Shown: positions 1 through 8,265, numbered from the stretch's first letter. The stretch: DNA of 32,505 nt from Gammaproteobacteria bacterium (GCA_028825335.1 JAPKAI010000025.1:1-32505), one strand, 5' to 3'. The notes: generated from the letters alone by a model not told the origin. Numbers and translations are program-made.

Positions 1-573
1 GCTTTAGATAACGAAGATCAGTCACGTTTCGATTGGGAAGTCACAGTATTTGACAGCGAGCAGGCTAACGCCTTCGCCCTTCCCGGCGGCAAGATTGGTG
101 TTTATAACGGCCTTTTCACAGTAGCAGTCAATCAACATCAATTAGCTGCTGTAATGGCCCATGAAGTCGGACACGTATTGGCTAGCCACAGCAATGAGCG
201 CGCCAGCCAGTCAGCATTGCGCAATATTGGTGTCGCGGCTGCCAAGATCCTCGGCGCATCGGATGCGGCACTGCAGGTCTTTGACGTAGGTGCACGCTAC
301 GGTATCTTTCTTCCGTTTAACAGAACACAGGAAAGCGAGGCGGATCTCATCGGCGTAACTCTAATGGCTGAAGCAGGCTTTAACCCCGAAGAGAGCATCA
401 ACCTCTGGGTAAATATGAGCGCTGATGGCGGCCCTAGGCCACCCGAATTATTGTCTACTCACCCATCGCCCTCATCACGAATTACTGAATTACAGCACCT
501 CATGACCTTCGCAAATACCCTAAGGGGCTCTGCCAATAGCCGGGGTATGAATCCGGATTGCTTCTTTGATTAA
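1..573 (+). CDS. M48 family metallopeptidase, 5' truncated
   Basis: C-terminal 190 codons of a zinc peptidase; the frame is open from base 1, so the start lies outside the window. The zinc-binding motif HEVGH (bases about 160-174) and the downstream third-ligand region ESEADLIG, where glutamate is the expected ligand, are both present. The segment before HExxH (NAFALPGGKIGVYNGLF) is typical of the family. The protein ends shortly after the catalytic domain with no TPR tail visible, which suggests the short LoiP/YcaL-like envelope proteases rather than BepA. These proteases act in the periplasm on misfolded outer-membrane proteins. Whether this one carries a signal peptide or lipobox cannot be seen here. 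The family call is firm; the subfamily is inference. Confidence 0.9.
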   Translation, partial: ALDNEDQSRFDWEVTVFDSEQANAFALPGGKIGVYNGLFTVAVNQHQLAAVMAHEVGHVLASHSNERASQSALRNIGVAAAKILGASDAALQVFDVGARYGIFLPFNRTQESEADLIGVTLMAEAGFNPEESINLWVNMSADGGPRPPELLSTHPSPSSRITELQHLMTFANTLRGSANSRGMNPDCFFD

Positions 574-597
574 TCTTTCTTTGAATACTTAGTAAGA

Positions 598-646
598 TAT
601 ATACTATATTATATAGTAATTACTTTACTATATAATATAGTATATA
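598..646. repeat. Perfect 22-bp AT-rich inverted repeat with 5-nt loop
   Basis: Arm 598-619 and arm 625-646 are exact reverse complements around the loop TTACT (620-624). Each arm contains two G/C bases and is otherwise A/T. It begins 25 bases after the stop of the M48 gene. As RNA it would form a long A-U hairpin. There is no following T-run, so it is not a standard intrinsic terminator. Possible roles are a transcript-end stabiliser, a weak terminator or a small mobile-element relic. Confidence 0.85.
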
Positions 647-722
647 GGAAAGCGCCTGCCTTTAACAAAGCCGCAACCGCAGTTTGACCATACAGGGCTG
701 CAACTAAAGAGACATAGGTCAT

Positions 723-896
723 ATGGCGATATTGTCTGCTCTGGAATCCAGTAAGCGAAGACTCAATAGTTTCTCAGTGAGTGAGGCCAGAATATTGACG
801 AACCTCAGCCCGAAAATAATTACGGCGAGGGTGGAGACAGCTTTAGGCCATAGGAGATTAGTATTACGATCAGCTCAGCAGCGCCGAGTTTCATAA
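723..896 (+). CDS. Possible small basic protein (57 aa)
   Basis: An ATG at 723 opens 57 codons ending in TAA at 894-896. The product is basic, with many Arg and Lys residues in the second half. A weak AGG lies about 5 bases before the ATG. A strong plus-strand terminator starts 27 bases after the stop, which is the layout of an expressed small gene and is the main reason for listing it. I recognise no family, and the codon choice is not clearly coding. It could equally be a chance ORF inside a noncoding transcript. Confidence 0.25.
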   Translation: MAILSALESSKRRLNSFSVSEARILTNLSPKIITARVETALGHRRLVLRSAQQRRVS

Positions 897-923
897 TATT
901 GTCTTTACGTCTATCACAAAGCA

Positions 924-957
924 GAAACGGGGAAGATCAATTGACCTTCCCCGTTTC
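924..957 (+). terminator. Intrinsic terminator
   Basis: GAAACGGGGAAG (924-935) pairs perfectly with CTTCCCCGTTTC (946-957). The loop bases can extend the stem through a G-T pair. The plus strand continues with TTT, so it best fits termination of plus-strand transcripts. It may also act on the minus-strand cytochrome operon, which ends at 1033, but there is no T-run in that direction. Confidence 0.7.
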
Positions 958-1032
958 TTTAGTTAAACACTAGTTTCGATTTCGCGAACTAATACGATTT
1001 GTTCTCATCGAGCACGCCTTTTTTGACTGCTC

Positions 1033-1857
1033 TTATAGTGAACTAAGAAAAGCCAACAGCTTTTCTTGCTCGCTCACACTAAGGTTGGCGAAAGTATCGG
1101 GCATAAGAGACTCATCTAAATCCCGAACCGCCGTTACTCGCTCCTTAAAATAAGTTACCCAGCGCCGTCCGTCTTCACTCTGTATTTGCACGGCCAGCTC
1201 TGAGTCATTACGAAAGCGGCCGCGAACTACAGTGCCGTCCTCTTGCTCGACTTCTTTGGCACCATAACCACTAACTATAGACGCCGATGGATTCATCAAC
1301 GCCTGCCGCAGCGCATCGTCACCTAGTCGACTGCCTAGACCGTCTAGTGATGGCCCGACACTGCCACCTTTCTCATCATAAGAGTGACAAGTGGCACAAT
1401 CAGCTGAGCCGTTGAATAGCATCTCGCCGGCAATAACATTTGGGTCGTCACTTGGGCCGGAGTCGTTGTCACCTAGTACCAGGGCAGGCCTGCCTTGTAA
1501 GTTGCGAATGTAGCTAGCGATATCGAAAATCTCGATTTCACTTAATGAGCCTTCCCAAGCGGCCATGCCGGTACCCGCACGGCCGTCAGTGATAACATCG
1601 ATTAGCTCCTGATCCGCCAGTCGATTGGCCGGAGCATCGGTCAAGGGCTTGCCCATAGTTTGACCTTCTCCCAGAACGCCGTGGCATATCTGACAATACG
1701 CATTGTAGAGTTCCTGCCCTTCACCAACGCCGGCCAACGACCCAGCCGAAAGGGCACTGAGGATTAAAATAGCCGTCACGCCCTTAATGCAACGAGTAAG
1801 TAATACTGTGAAAGATGATTTCAAGTTTTCGCCTATCTGTTTAGTCATAGTACTCAT
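1033..1857 (-). CDS. Diheme cytochrome c, partner of the PQQ dehydrogenase
   Basis: Periplasmic electron-transfer protein of 274 aa. A hydrophobic export segment covers about residues 26-43. There are two c-type heme sites: C55-Q-I-C58-H59 and C154-A-T-C157-H158. Met98 (GTGMAAW) and Met252 (ESLMPD) are plausible axial ligands for the first and second heme. The second half (SIVSGYGA, then DGTVVRGRF) resembles cytochrome domains that accompany sugar or alcohol dehydrogenases. It starts 34 bases after the stop of the PQQ dehydrogenase on the same strand, so it probably receives electrons from that enzyme and passes them to a terminal oxidase or soluble cytochrome. An in-frame ATG three codons in is an alternative start; neither has a clear ribosome binding site. 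Confidence 0.88.
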   Translation of the reverse strand: MSTMTKQIGENLKSSFTVLLTRCIKGVTAILILSALSAGSLAGVGEGQELYNAYCQICHGVLGEGQTMGKPLTDAPANRLADQELIDVITDGRAGTGMAAWEGSLSEIEIFDIASYIRNLQGRPALVLGDNDSGPSDDPNVIAGEMLFNGSADCATCHSYDEKGGSVGPSLDGLGSRLGDDALRQALMNPSASIVSGYGAKEVEQEDGTVVRGRFRNDSELAVQIQSEDGRRWVTYFKERVTAVRDLDESLMPDTFANLSVSEQEKLLAFLSSL

Positions 1858-1891
1858 TTAGTTTGAGTACGCAATTTTGCGTTAGTCTCTC

Positions 1892-3529
1892 TTACAGACT
1901 GAACAGAATATAGTTGCCCGTTGAGATACCAGTAGCGACACCCGCTCGCGTTACAGGGTTTCGAGTGCCCGAAGCTACGCCGATGTATTGCTTACCGTCG
2001 ATGGTAAAGCTCGTAGGCGGCGCATATATCCCACTGCCTGTCTGGAATTTCCACAGAACTTCGCCTGTTTCATCGTTCATGGCGTAGACGTGACCATCTG
2101 GCGCACCAGAGAAAACCAATCCACCGCCTGTTGATAGCGTTCCAGCCCAGTTGAAGTTACCCGGCATCTCTTTCTGCCAGGCGATCTCGCCGCTGAGCAT
2201 ATCGAAGGCTACGACCCAGCCCGTACCCGTGGTGTCGAACTGCGGAATGCCGCCTAGATCCATAGTCCCCGCACGAGCATCGCCCTCGCGACGTATGAAA
2301 CGAGTACCCCACTCGGTCGTTGGGATATAGAGCATATGCGTATCAGGGCTGTAGGAGGCAGGAGGCCAGTTCTTGCCGCCGTAAAGACCAGGAAAGACCA
2401 TGGTATCTGCTGGCTCATATAGCGATTCCTTCAATACGGGCTTGCCGCGTTCGTCTCGCTCTGCCCAATTCACTCTGGTGTACTCACCAGCATACAGGAA
2501 GTCACCGTTCATGCGATCGAGTGCATAGACGTGTCCGTTTCGGGAAACCTGCACGATCATCTTGCGCATTTCACCTTCGAACATCTCTTCGATGATCATC
2601 GGCTCCGAGGTGGAGTCATGATCGAATTCGTCTCTGGGTGAGGTTTGGAAATACCAGCGCAGATCGCCGCTATCGGCATCCAGCGCAACTACGGAGTTGG
2701 AATACAGATTGTCACCTGCACGCACCGCATTGTTGATGTCTGGCCAAGGATTACCCGTGCCCCAGAACACCATGTCGGTCTCAGGATCGTAGGTGCCTGT
2801 CACCCAGGTAGGGGCGCCACCGGTCTTCCAGGAGTCGCCTAGCCAAGTTTCGTTGCCAGGCTCGCCTTCTGCAGGCGTGGTGTAGAAGCGCCAGCGACGC
2901 TCGCCTGTGTTGACATCATAGGCATCGATGTAGCCGCGAATACCGTATTCGCCGCCGCCCACGCCGATCAAGACCATATCTTTAACGACTAGTGGCGCGC
3001 CAGTTACCGAAAATGACTCACGGTGATCGCCTACTTCGGCATCCCATAATTGGATGCCTGTGGCGGCGTCAAAAGCCAATAGGTGGGCATCTAGTGTTCC
3101 ATAAAACACCTTGTCTTCATGCAGCCCTACACCCCGATTGTGAGGTCCACAACAGAGATCTACATTTTCGAAGTCATGGTCGTAGCGCCACAGCTCATCG
3201 CCCGTCAAGGGATCAACTACGAGCAGATGGCTATTCGCCGTAGTTAGGTACATGCGACCATCGTTTACTAGGGCAGTAACCTCATAGGCACCTCCAGTCA
3301 CGCCATTCTGCTTGATCCAAACAGGGCGAAGATTGGCCACTGACTCACGGTTTATCTGAGCATCCGGCATATAGCGCCATGCACCGTAGTTCTTGCCATA
3401 GGTAACCCAGCGGTCTGAATAGTCCTGGGCATTCTCCAGAATGTCAGAGGTCACGTCTTGCGCTGTGCTAGCCGATGCGAACAAACCCAATCCGAGCAAC
3501 ACCAACAATGACTTTGAAAATTTACTCAT
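1892..3529 (-). CDS. PQQ-dependent alcohol dehydrogenase (quinoprotein)
   Basis: Periplasmic quinoprotein of 545 aa that should oxidise a primary alcohol or similar substrate with pyrroloquinoline quinone. I chose the ATG at 3529 because it gives a clean signal peptide (MSKFSKSLLVLLGLGLFASA) and has AAGG 9 bases upstream; a longer frame opens at 3622. Repeated tryptophan-docking segments (TGDELWRYDH, TGIQLWDAEV, TGERRWRFYT, TGEVLWKFQT) mark an eight-bladed propeller. The vicinal disulfide pair is Cys126-Cys127. Metal and active-site residues match Glu194 (GGGEYG), Asn260 (GTGNP) and Asp303 (DEFDHD). Asp305 makes a D-x-D motif, which in XoxF and ExaF-type enzymes coordinates a lanthanide; metal use here is inference. 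The substrate cannot be read from the sequence. Confidence 0.92.
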   Translation of the reverse strand: MSKFSKSLLVLLGLGLFASASTAQDVTSDILENAQDYSDRWVTYGKNYGAWRYMPDAQINRESVANLRPVWIKQNGVTGGAYEVTALVNDGRMYLTTANSHLLVVDPLTGDELWRYDHDFENVDLCCGPHNRGVGLHEDKVFYGTLDAHLLAFDAATGIQLWDAEVGDHRESFSVTGAPLVVKDMVLIGVGGGEYGIRGYIDAYDVNTGERRWRFYTTPAEGEPGNETWLGDSWKTGGAPTWVTGTYDPETDMVFWGTGNPWPDINNAVRAGDNLYSNSVVALDADSGDLRWYFQTSPRDEFDHDSTSEPMIIEEMFEGEMRKMIVQVSRNGHVYALDRMNGDFLYAGEYTRVNWAERDERGKPVLKESLYEPADTMVFPGLYGGKNWPPASYSPDTHMLYIPTTEWGTRFIRREGDARAGTMDLGGIPQFDTTGTGWVVAFDMLSGEIAWQKEMPGNFNWAGTLSTGGGLVFSGAPDGHVYAMNDETGEVLWKFQTGSGIYAPPTSFTIDGKQYIGVASGTRNPVTRAGVATGISTGNYILFSL

Positions 3530-3801
3530 TTGAATAACCTTTTTTTGCGATAAATAGCTGAATTCTTTACTGTTACGACGGTGGGCTGGCTTCAGATTGC
3601 CGCTCACAAATTTGAGCGGCAATTAAGCTATAAACCTCCCGCTTCTGTCAATTAAGATGCCTCTAAATATTGCAAATTTCAGGTTAAATTAGCTGCAATA
3701 AAAGTCAGATCATGCAAATTGCACAAAAAGCAGCTCCGTCATATCATCAGGCACTAGTGACGCGCCTCCCGCGACGTGACCAATAAGAATAAGGATAAAA
3801 A
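3530..3801. promoter_or_regulatory. Divergent promoter region between PQQ dehydrogenase and madL
   Basis: This interval must hold the promoters of both divergent operons. Two near-identical elements are visible: TGCAAATTTCA at 3671-3681 and the perfect palindrome TGCAAATTGCA at 3713-3723. They match at 10 of 11 bases and are offset by 42 bp, about four helical turns, as expected for paired operators. No regulator gene is next to them. I could not assign -35 and -10 boxes with confidence. Confidence 0.4.
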
Positions 3802-4182
3802 ATGATTGTCTACGGTGTAGCACTACTTTCCGCCTGCTTGATACTAGGAATGCTCCTCGGAGAGTTGCTGGGAGTGGCTCTCGGCGTTGAGGCCAACGTG
3901 GGTGGCGTCGGCATAGCCATGCTGTTTCTGGTGCTCGCTAGCAATTCTGACAAGTTTAAAGCACTGGTTGATGGCGCATCAGGAACTGGCATTCAGTTCT
4001 GGTCTGCCATGTATATACCGATAGTCGTCGCCATGGCCGCCAGGCAGAATGTCGTAGCGGCATTCGAGGGCGGCATGTTGGCCGTTGTAGCGGGGGTCGC
4101 CGCGGTGATCGTCAGCTTTGCATTGGTTCCCGTCATCAGCAAGATTGGCAACTCCGAAACTTCTAGCGAGGAGAGCCAATAA
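3802..4182 (+). CDS. madL: Malonate transporter subunit MadL
   Basis: Small inner-membrane protein of 126 aa. The hydrophobic segments cover about residues 3-28, 35-47, 65-82 and 88-117, with GVALLSACLILGMLLGELLG at the N-terminus. Length and sequence match MadL, which together with MadM forms a sodium-dependent malonate importer. The stop overlaps the next start as TAATG (4180-4184), which indicates translational coupling to MadM. An AAGGATAAAA ribosome binding region precedes the ATG. The C-terminus is short and acidic (SETSSEESQ). Confidence 0.88.
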   Translation: MIVYGVALLSACLILGMLLGELLGVALGVEANVGGVGIAMLFLVLASNSDKFKALVDGASGTGIQFWSAMYIPIVVAMAARQNVVAAFEGGMLAVVAGVAAVIVSFALVPVISKIGNSETSSEESQ

Positions 4183-4940
4183 TGGAAATCTTAGAAACTG
4201 TCTTTGTTCGTAACTCGCTCGTAGTCGCCTTCGCGGTTGTAGGCTTAACTATCTGGATATCCTATTTCCTCGCGGACAAATTGACCAAGGGTCGAATCCA
4301 TGGCTCGGCCATCGCTATTGCGCTTGGTTTGTTGGCTGCCTATTTTGGTGGCAAAGCAACGGGAGGCAGCACCGGCGTCGCCGATATCACTTTGCTTGGC
4401 GGCATCGGCTTAATGGGTGGCGGCATGATGCGCGATTTCGCGATCGTCGCTACAGCCTTCGGCGTCAAACTCAGTGAATTAAAGAAAGCCGGACTGGCCG
4501 GGGTTGTTTCGATCTTCGCCGGCGTCATCGTTTCCTTCGTTGTCGGTGCCGTCGTCGCCGTGCTGTATGGTTACACTGACCCTGTTGCGGTCACCACCAT
4601 CGGAGCGGGCGCGGTAACTTATATCGTTGGTCCGGTCACTGGCTCAGCCTTGGGCGCCGACTCAGATATTATTGCACTGAGCGTCGCTGCTGGACTCATC
4701 AAATCCATTCTAGTAATGATCGGCACGCCGCTGGTTGCCAAGACAATTGGCTTAAATAATCCGCAATCTGCTATGGTATTCGGTGGGCTCATGGGCACTA
4801 CTTCAGGCGTGGCCGCAGGGCTTGCCGCGACAGACCCCAAGCTTGTACCGTACGGTGCGATGACTGCTACGTTCTATACAGGCGTAGGATGTTTGTTAGG
4901 GCCATCGATCTTGTTTATCATCGTCAACGCAATCTTATAG
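4182..4940 (+). CDS. madM: Malonate transporter subunit MadM
   Basis: Polytopic inner-membrane protein of 252 aa, the usual MadM length, with about seven to eight hydrophobic helices and many Gly/Ala-rich stretches (LLGGIGLMGGGMMRDFAIVA, VGPVTGSALGADSDIIALSV). With MadL it should import malonate with sodium. It overlaps madL by one base and lies 77 bases before the malonyl-CoA synthetase gene, so imported malonate would be activated by the neighbouring product. Confidence 0.9.
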   Translation: MEILETVFVRNSLVVAFAVVGLTIWISYFLADKLTKGRIHGSAIAIALGLLAAYFGGKATGGSTGVADITLLGGIGLMGGGMMRDFAIVATAFGVKLSELKKAGLAGVVSIFAGVIVSFVVGAVVAVLYGYTDPVAVTTIGAGAVTYIVGPVTGSALGADSDIIALSVAAGLIKSILVMIGTPLVAKTIGLNNPQSAMVFGGLMGTTSGVAAGLAATDPKLVPYGAMTATFYTGVGCLLGPSILFIIVNAIL

Positions 4941-5017
4941 TATTTAACTAGACACATAACAATCTCTGCGCCTGTCACGACTGCCCAGGATCAAAGACTC
5001 ATAGAAAAGGTACGCGA

Positions 5018-6502
5018 ATGTCAGAACAAGTTTATCCACACTTAAATAATTCCAATAATAAAATAGCCCTGACCGAGGGAGATGATTCCTATAGCTACAC
5101 AGATGTGAATCAGCGTATAGACAAGTTCGCAACGGGGCTTCTCAATGGCAGCGACGATCTGAATGAGGAGCGCATCGCTTTCTTTATCCCTGCCAGCGTC
5201 GACTACGTAACAACCATGCACGGAATTTGGAGAGCTGGCGGAATAGCTATTCCATTGAATGTTGCATCTGCCGTCGCCGAATTGGAGCACTACTTAAGCT
5301 GCGCAAGCGTTACGCGTATGATCGCCAACGGGAAATACCAAGAGTCTCTGACCGAACTCTGCGCCCAGATGAATATCGAACTACTCTCTGTTGCCGATGT
5401 GATGGCGGAAGAAACTAGGCAGTTGCCAGTGATTCTTCCCGAACGTCGAGCGATGATGTTGTTCACGAGTGGTACGACGAATAAGCCCAAGGGTGTAGTA
5501 AGCACGCACAAGACAATTCACGCACAAATAACCACGCTCATAGAAGCATGGAGCTGGACTGACCAAGATTCCATCCCCCTATTTCTGCCAGTGCATCATA
5601 TTCACGGCATCATCAATATTCTCAGCTGCGGCCTATGGGCTGGCGCGACGGTGCATCTGTTTGCCAAGTTCGATATCCCGAAGATTACAGCCGAAATCGT
5701 TGCAGGCACTTACAACGTCTTCATGGCGGTGCCCACTATTTATGTAAAACTCATGCAGTATTTCGACACCATCGATGAGAGCGAAGTAATGAAGATCTGT
5801 GATGGCTTCAGACCAATGCGCCTAAATATATCAGGCTCCGCCGCATGTCCGGTTAAGCTATTTAATCAATGGAAAGAACTGACTGGTCAGGTCTTGTTAG
5901 AACGCTATGGAATGACTGAGATCGGCATGGGCATTTCTAATCCCTACGACGGCGAGCGCCGGGCTGGACATGTTGGCCAACCTCTCCCCGGTGTAGAGGC
6001 GCAGCTCTTCGATGAAGACAATAATCCTGTCACTGAGGAAAACATACCCGGCGAGATTCGCGTCAAGGGCGACAACGTTTTCCTCGAGTACTGGGCGAAT
6101 GAAAAAGCCACCAAGGAAAGTTTCCATGACGGCTGGTTCTGCACCGGCGACGTGGCTGTTCTCGACAATGGCTATTATCGCATCATGGGTCGCTCTTCGA
6201 TCGATATCATAAAGTCCGGCGGCTATAAATTATCGGCGCTGGAGATTGAGGGCACGCTACTCACCCATGACGACATAGCCGAATGCGCTGTTATCGGTGT
6301 TGAAGACGAAACCTGGGGCGAATCAGTTATGGCCTTTATAGGCCTTAAGGCCGGCAAATCAATGGAATATGGTGACTTGAAGGCATGGTGTGATGGCAAG
6401 ATGTCTTCCTACAAGATTCCAAAGGCCATACAGATAATCGATGCCCTCCCTCGAAACGCGATGGGAAAAGTAACCAAACCTGACTTGAAAAAATTGCTGT
6501 AA
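5018..6502 (+). CDS. matB: Malonyl-CoA synthetase (MatB-like AMP-binding ligase)
   Basis: Cytoplasmic acyl-CoA synthetase of 494 aa that should convert malonate, CoA and ATP to malonyl-CoA and AMP. The phosphate-binding loop FTSGTTNKPKG lies at 149-159, and the segment LFLPVHHIHG at 188-197 is characteristic of MatB enzymes (consensus LPLHHVHG). YGMTE, the FCTGD hinge region and the C-terminal NAMGKVTK with the catalytic lysine are all present, so the enzyme looks intact. It follows madLM on the same strand, which supports malonate as substrate. No malonyl-CoA decarboxylase (MatA/MdcABC) is in the window, so malonyl-CoA may feed fatty-acid or other synthesis or be decarboxylated by a product encoded elsewhere. 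Confidence 0.87.
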   Translation: MSEQVYPHLNNSNNKIALTEGDDSYSYTDVNQRIDKFATGLLNGSDDLNEERIAFFIPASVDYVTTMHGIWRAGGIAIPLNVASAVAELEHYLSCASVTRMIANGKYQESLTELCAQMNIELLSVADVMAEETRQLPVILPERRAMMLFTSGTTNKPKGVVSTHKTIHAQITTLIEAWSWTDQDSIPLFLPVHHIHGIINILSCGLWAGATVHLFAKFDIPKITAEIVAGTYNVFMAVPTIYVKLMQYFDTIDESEVMKICDGFRPMRLNISGSAACPVKLFNQWKELTGQVLLERYGMTEIGMGISNPYDGERRAGHVGQPLPGVEAQLFDEDNNPVTEENIPGEIRVKGDNVFLEYWANEKATKESFHDGWFCTGDVAVLDNGYYRIMGRSSIDIIKSGGYKLSALEIEGTLLTHDDIAECAVIGVEDETWGESVMAFIGLKAGKSMEYGDLKAWCDGKMSSYKIPKAIQIIDALPRNAMGKVTKPDLKKLL

Positions 6503-6531
6503 CCAAGTCAACTCAACAAGGAGCTGTAGCA

Positions 6532-6999
6532 ATGTTTAAATTCTTAGCCTCGATGGCTTTTCTTATAATGCTACCAATACAATCTCAGGCGGCAGATACG
6601 TTGCAAGACATAGAACAGAAGTTTCAAGGGGATTTCGAATTAGTTAGCTATATCCAATTCCCAGAACAAGGCAATCCGATAGACATGAACTATGTGGGCC
6701 GGCTGAGCTACGATGCATTCGGAAATATGGCAGGCCTCGGCATGCCCCGCGACCTTCCCAAGAGAAATCAAGCCGCTGAAGAACGTGTAACTGGCGGATT
6801 CGGCTATTGGGGCAAGGTGTCATTCGACCTAGTGAATAGTCTGGTGATTCACCACGTTGAAGGCTCGCCCATGGTGCCGGAATGGGTAGGCGGCGACAAT
6901 ATACGTCATTTTGAATTCACAGATGGCCTGCTAAAACTTTCGCTGAAAAACAGCTCGGGCAGAACGACCGGCACGCTGAGCTGGAGAAAGCTGAAGTAA
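6532..6999 (+). CDS. Secreted lipocalin-like domain protein
   Basis: Protein of 155 aa with a signal peptide (LASMAFLIMLPIQSQAA, cleavage near residue 21). The remainder resembles the lipocalin-like domain family: F-x-G-x-F-E-L-V-S-Y near the N-terminus, then NYVGRLSYDAFGNMAGLGMP, then SLVIHHVEGSPMVPEWVGGD. Such domains bind small hydrophobic ligands, but the ligand here is unknown. A strong AAGGAG ribosome binding site precedes the ATG, and the gene lies 29 bases after the ligase stop, so it is probably the last gene of the malonate operon. Confidence 0.72.
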   Translation: MFKFLASMAFLIMLPIQSQAADTLQDIEQKFQGDFELVSYIQFPEQGNPIDMNYVGRLSYDAFGNMAGLGMPRDLPKRNQAAEERVTGGFGYWGKVSFDLVNSLVIHHVEGSPMVPEWVGGDNIRHFEFTDGLLKLSLKNSSGRTTGTLSWRKLK

Positions 7000-7161
7000 G
7001 CATAGATATTTAGAGTCTCGGTCCTTAGATTCATCCCTCTGGGTGCTTACAGCGGGTCGCGGCCTTTACAATTTCTACTGAAAGTATTACGCCGCACGCA
7101 GGTCTTATTCAAGCAATTGACTGCACAGTGTAGTGAGAAATAACCGGGGCAAGGAAAATAC

Positions 7162-8232
7162 ATGGAATCCATTTACTACGTGCTTTGCTGGCATTGCCAT
7201 CGCCGCTGCAAGCATTGCTATGAGTCTCGTTTTCGACCCTATATTAGGGATGAACTGGAGGCAGTCGTTGCCGAGGCGGAAACGAATTTCCCGAACATAA
7301 TCGCCAACCTGCCAGAACGCATGACCTTTCTGGAGGAAAATCCCGATTCTTCAAAATCAGAAGACTATATCGAAAAGACAGGAAAAATAATTCTATCCGG
7401 CGGTGACGTACTAACCGAACCCGTTCGCGAAAGAATCCTCTATCCGGTGTTAGAAGCGCTGCAAGAAAAATACCAAGACAATGGTGGAATAAAAGTGGTG
7501 GTACAAACCACTGGCGACTTGCTAACGCCGAAGATTATAGATGAGTTATTGAGCCGCAACATCTGGTCTATCTCTGTATCTGGCATGGATGATTTTCATG
7601 TAGGGATGGAAGGTGATAAGAAGGATGCTCTCGCAGAAAAAGTTACGGCGATGCTAGAAGATGCAGGCATCAAACATGCCGATGGGGAAAGGGACGAGCG
7701 CGCATTAGAGAAGGGGCCGATCTTCAGCATGTTTGGTGCGAGCGAAGATTCCTGGATCGGCAAGCTTTGGCCTCGCGGTCGAGCCTGGGAGAACGGTCTT
7801 TCTCAAGCAACGATCGAAGACAATTTCTGCGATGCTTGGTCCGGTGGGCTTAATTTCTTACAGCACGGCTACGCAGGCTCGGAAGTTTCGATCGACCCTA
7901 CTGGCGATGTTTACCCGTGCTGCATAAAGACCGCTCATCCGCTAGGAAACCTTACCGAAGAGCTTCTTGTAGAGATCCTCGACGACTTAGCCGGCATACC
8001 GGCTATTGAAGCTATCAATGCCGGCAGACCCGAACGCATGGGGTTAACTCATGGATGGGATGAGGAAAAATTCATAGCCGAATCTACAACCAAGACGCCC
8101 AAAGGAGACGACTATAGTAACCTCTGCATCGGTTGCGACAAATTTCATGTAGAGGTATTGGGCGCAGCCCTCGATGAAAAGCGACGCGATCGGCGCGCTC
8201 AACGCATGGGCGTATTAGCTACTAATGGATAA
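7162..8232 (+). CDS. Radical SAM protein with C-terminal SPASM-like cysteines
   Basis: Cytoplasmic iron-sulfur enzyme of 356 aa. The radical SAM cluster motif is at the extreme N-terminus: C12-HRR-C16-KH-C19-Y. LSGGDV (79-84) matches the GGE-type SAM-binding strand. Further cysteines sit at C223 (NFCDAW), C253-C254 (DVYPCC) and C322/C325 (LCIGC), spaced like an auxiliary cluster of SPASM or twitch type. The segment SIDPTGDVYPCC is typical of that domain. AAGGA precedes the ATG by 6 bases. It lies 33 bases upstream of a YnjB-type binding protein, so it is probably co-transcribed with the ABC importer. The substrate is unknown; no short precursor-peptide gene is evident nearby. Confidence 0.85.
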   Translation: MESIYYVLCWHCHRRCKHCYESRFRPYIRDELEAVVAEAETNFPNIIANLPERMTFLEENPDSSKSEDYIEKTGKIILSGGDVLTEPVRERILYPVLEALQEKYQDNGGIKVVVQTTGDLLTPKIIDELLSRNIWSISVSGMDDFHVGMEGDKKDALAEKVTAMLEDAGIKHADGERDERALEKGPIFSMFGASEDSWIGKLWPRGRAWENGLSQATIEDNFCDAWSGGLNFLQHGYAGSEVSIDPTGDVYPCCIKTAHPLGNLTEELLVEILDDLAGIPAIEAINAGRPERMGLTHGWDEEKFIAESTTKTPKGDDYSNLCIGCDKFHVEVLGAALDEKRRDRRAQRMGVLATNG

Positions 8233-8265
8233 ATCAATTTCGCCATCAGCTATCTTGAGATATCA

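Larger units (their letters stand above)
574..1032. other. Intergenic region with hairpins and one possible small ORF
   Basis: This 459-base stretch separates the M48 gene from the convergent cytochrome gene. It holds the AT-only inverted repeat (598-646), a candidate 57-aa ORF (723-896) and a GC-rich terminator hairpin (924-957). I recognise no RNA gene in it. Confidence 0.6.

Noticed and set aside
2320-3243. Plus-strand ORFs opposite the PQQ dehydrogenase
   Set aside because: They are antisense shadows of a well-supported gene, without ribosome binding sites or recognisable domains.
7000-7161. TPP riboswitch before the radical SAM-YnjBCD cluster
   Set aside because: The conserved CTGAGA and GAACCTGAT elements of the thiamine riboswitch are not present, so no regulatory RNA is called.
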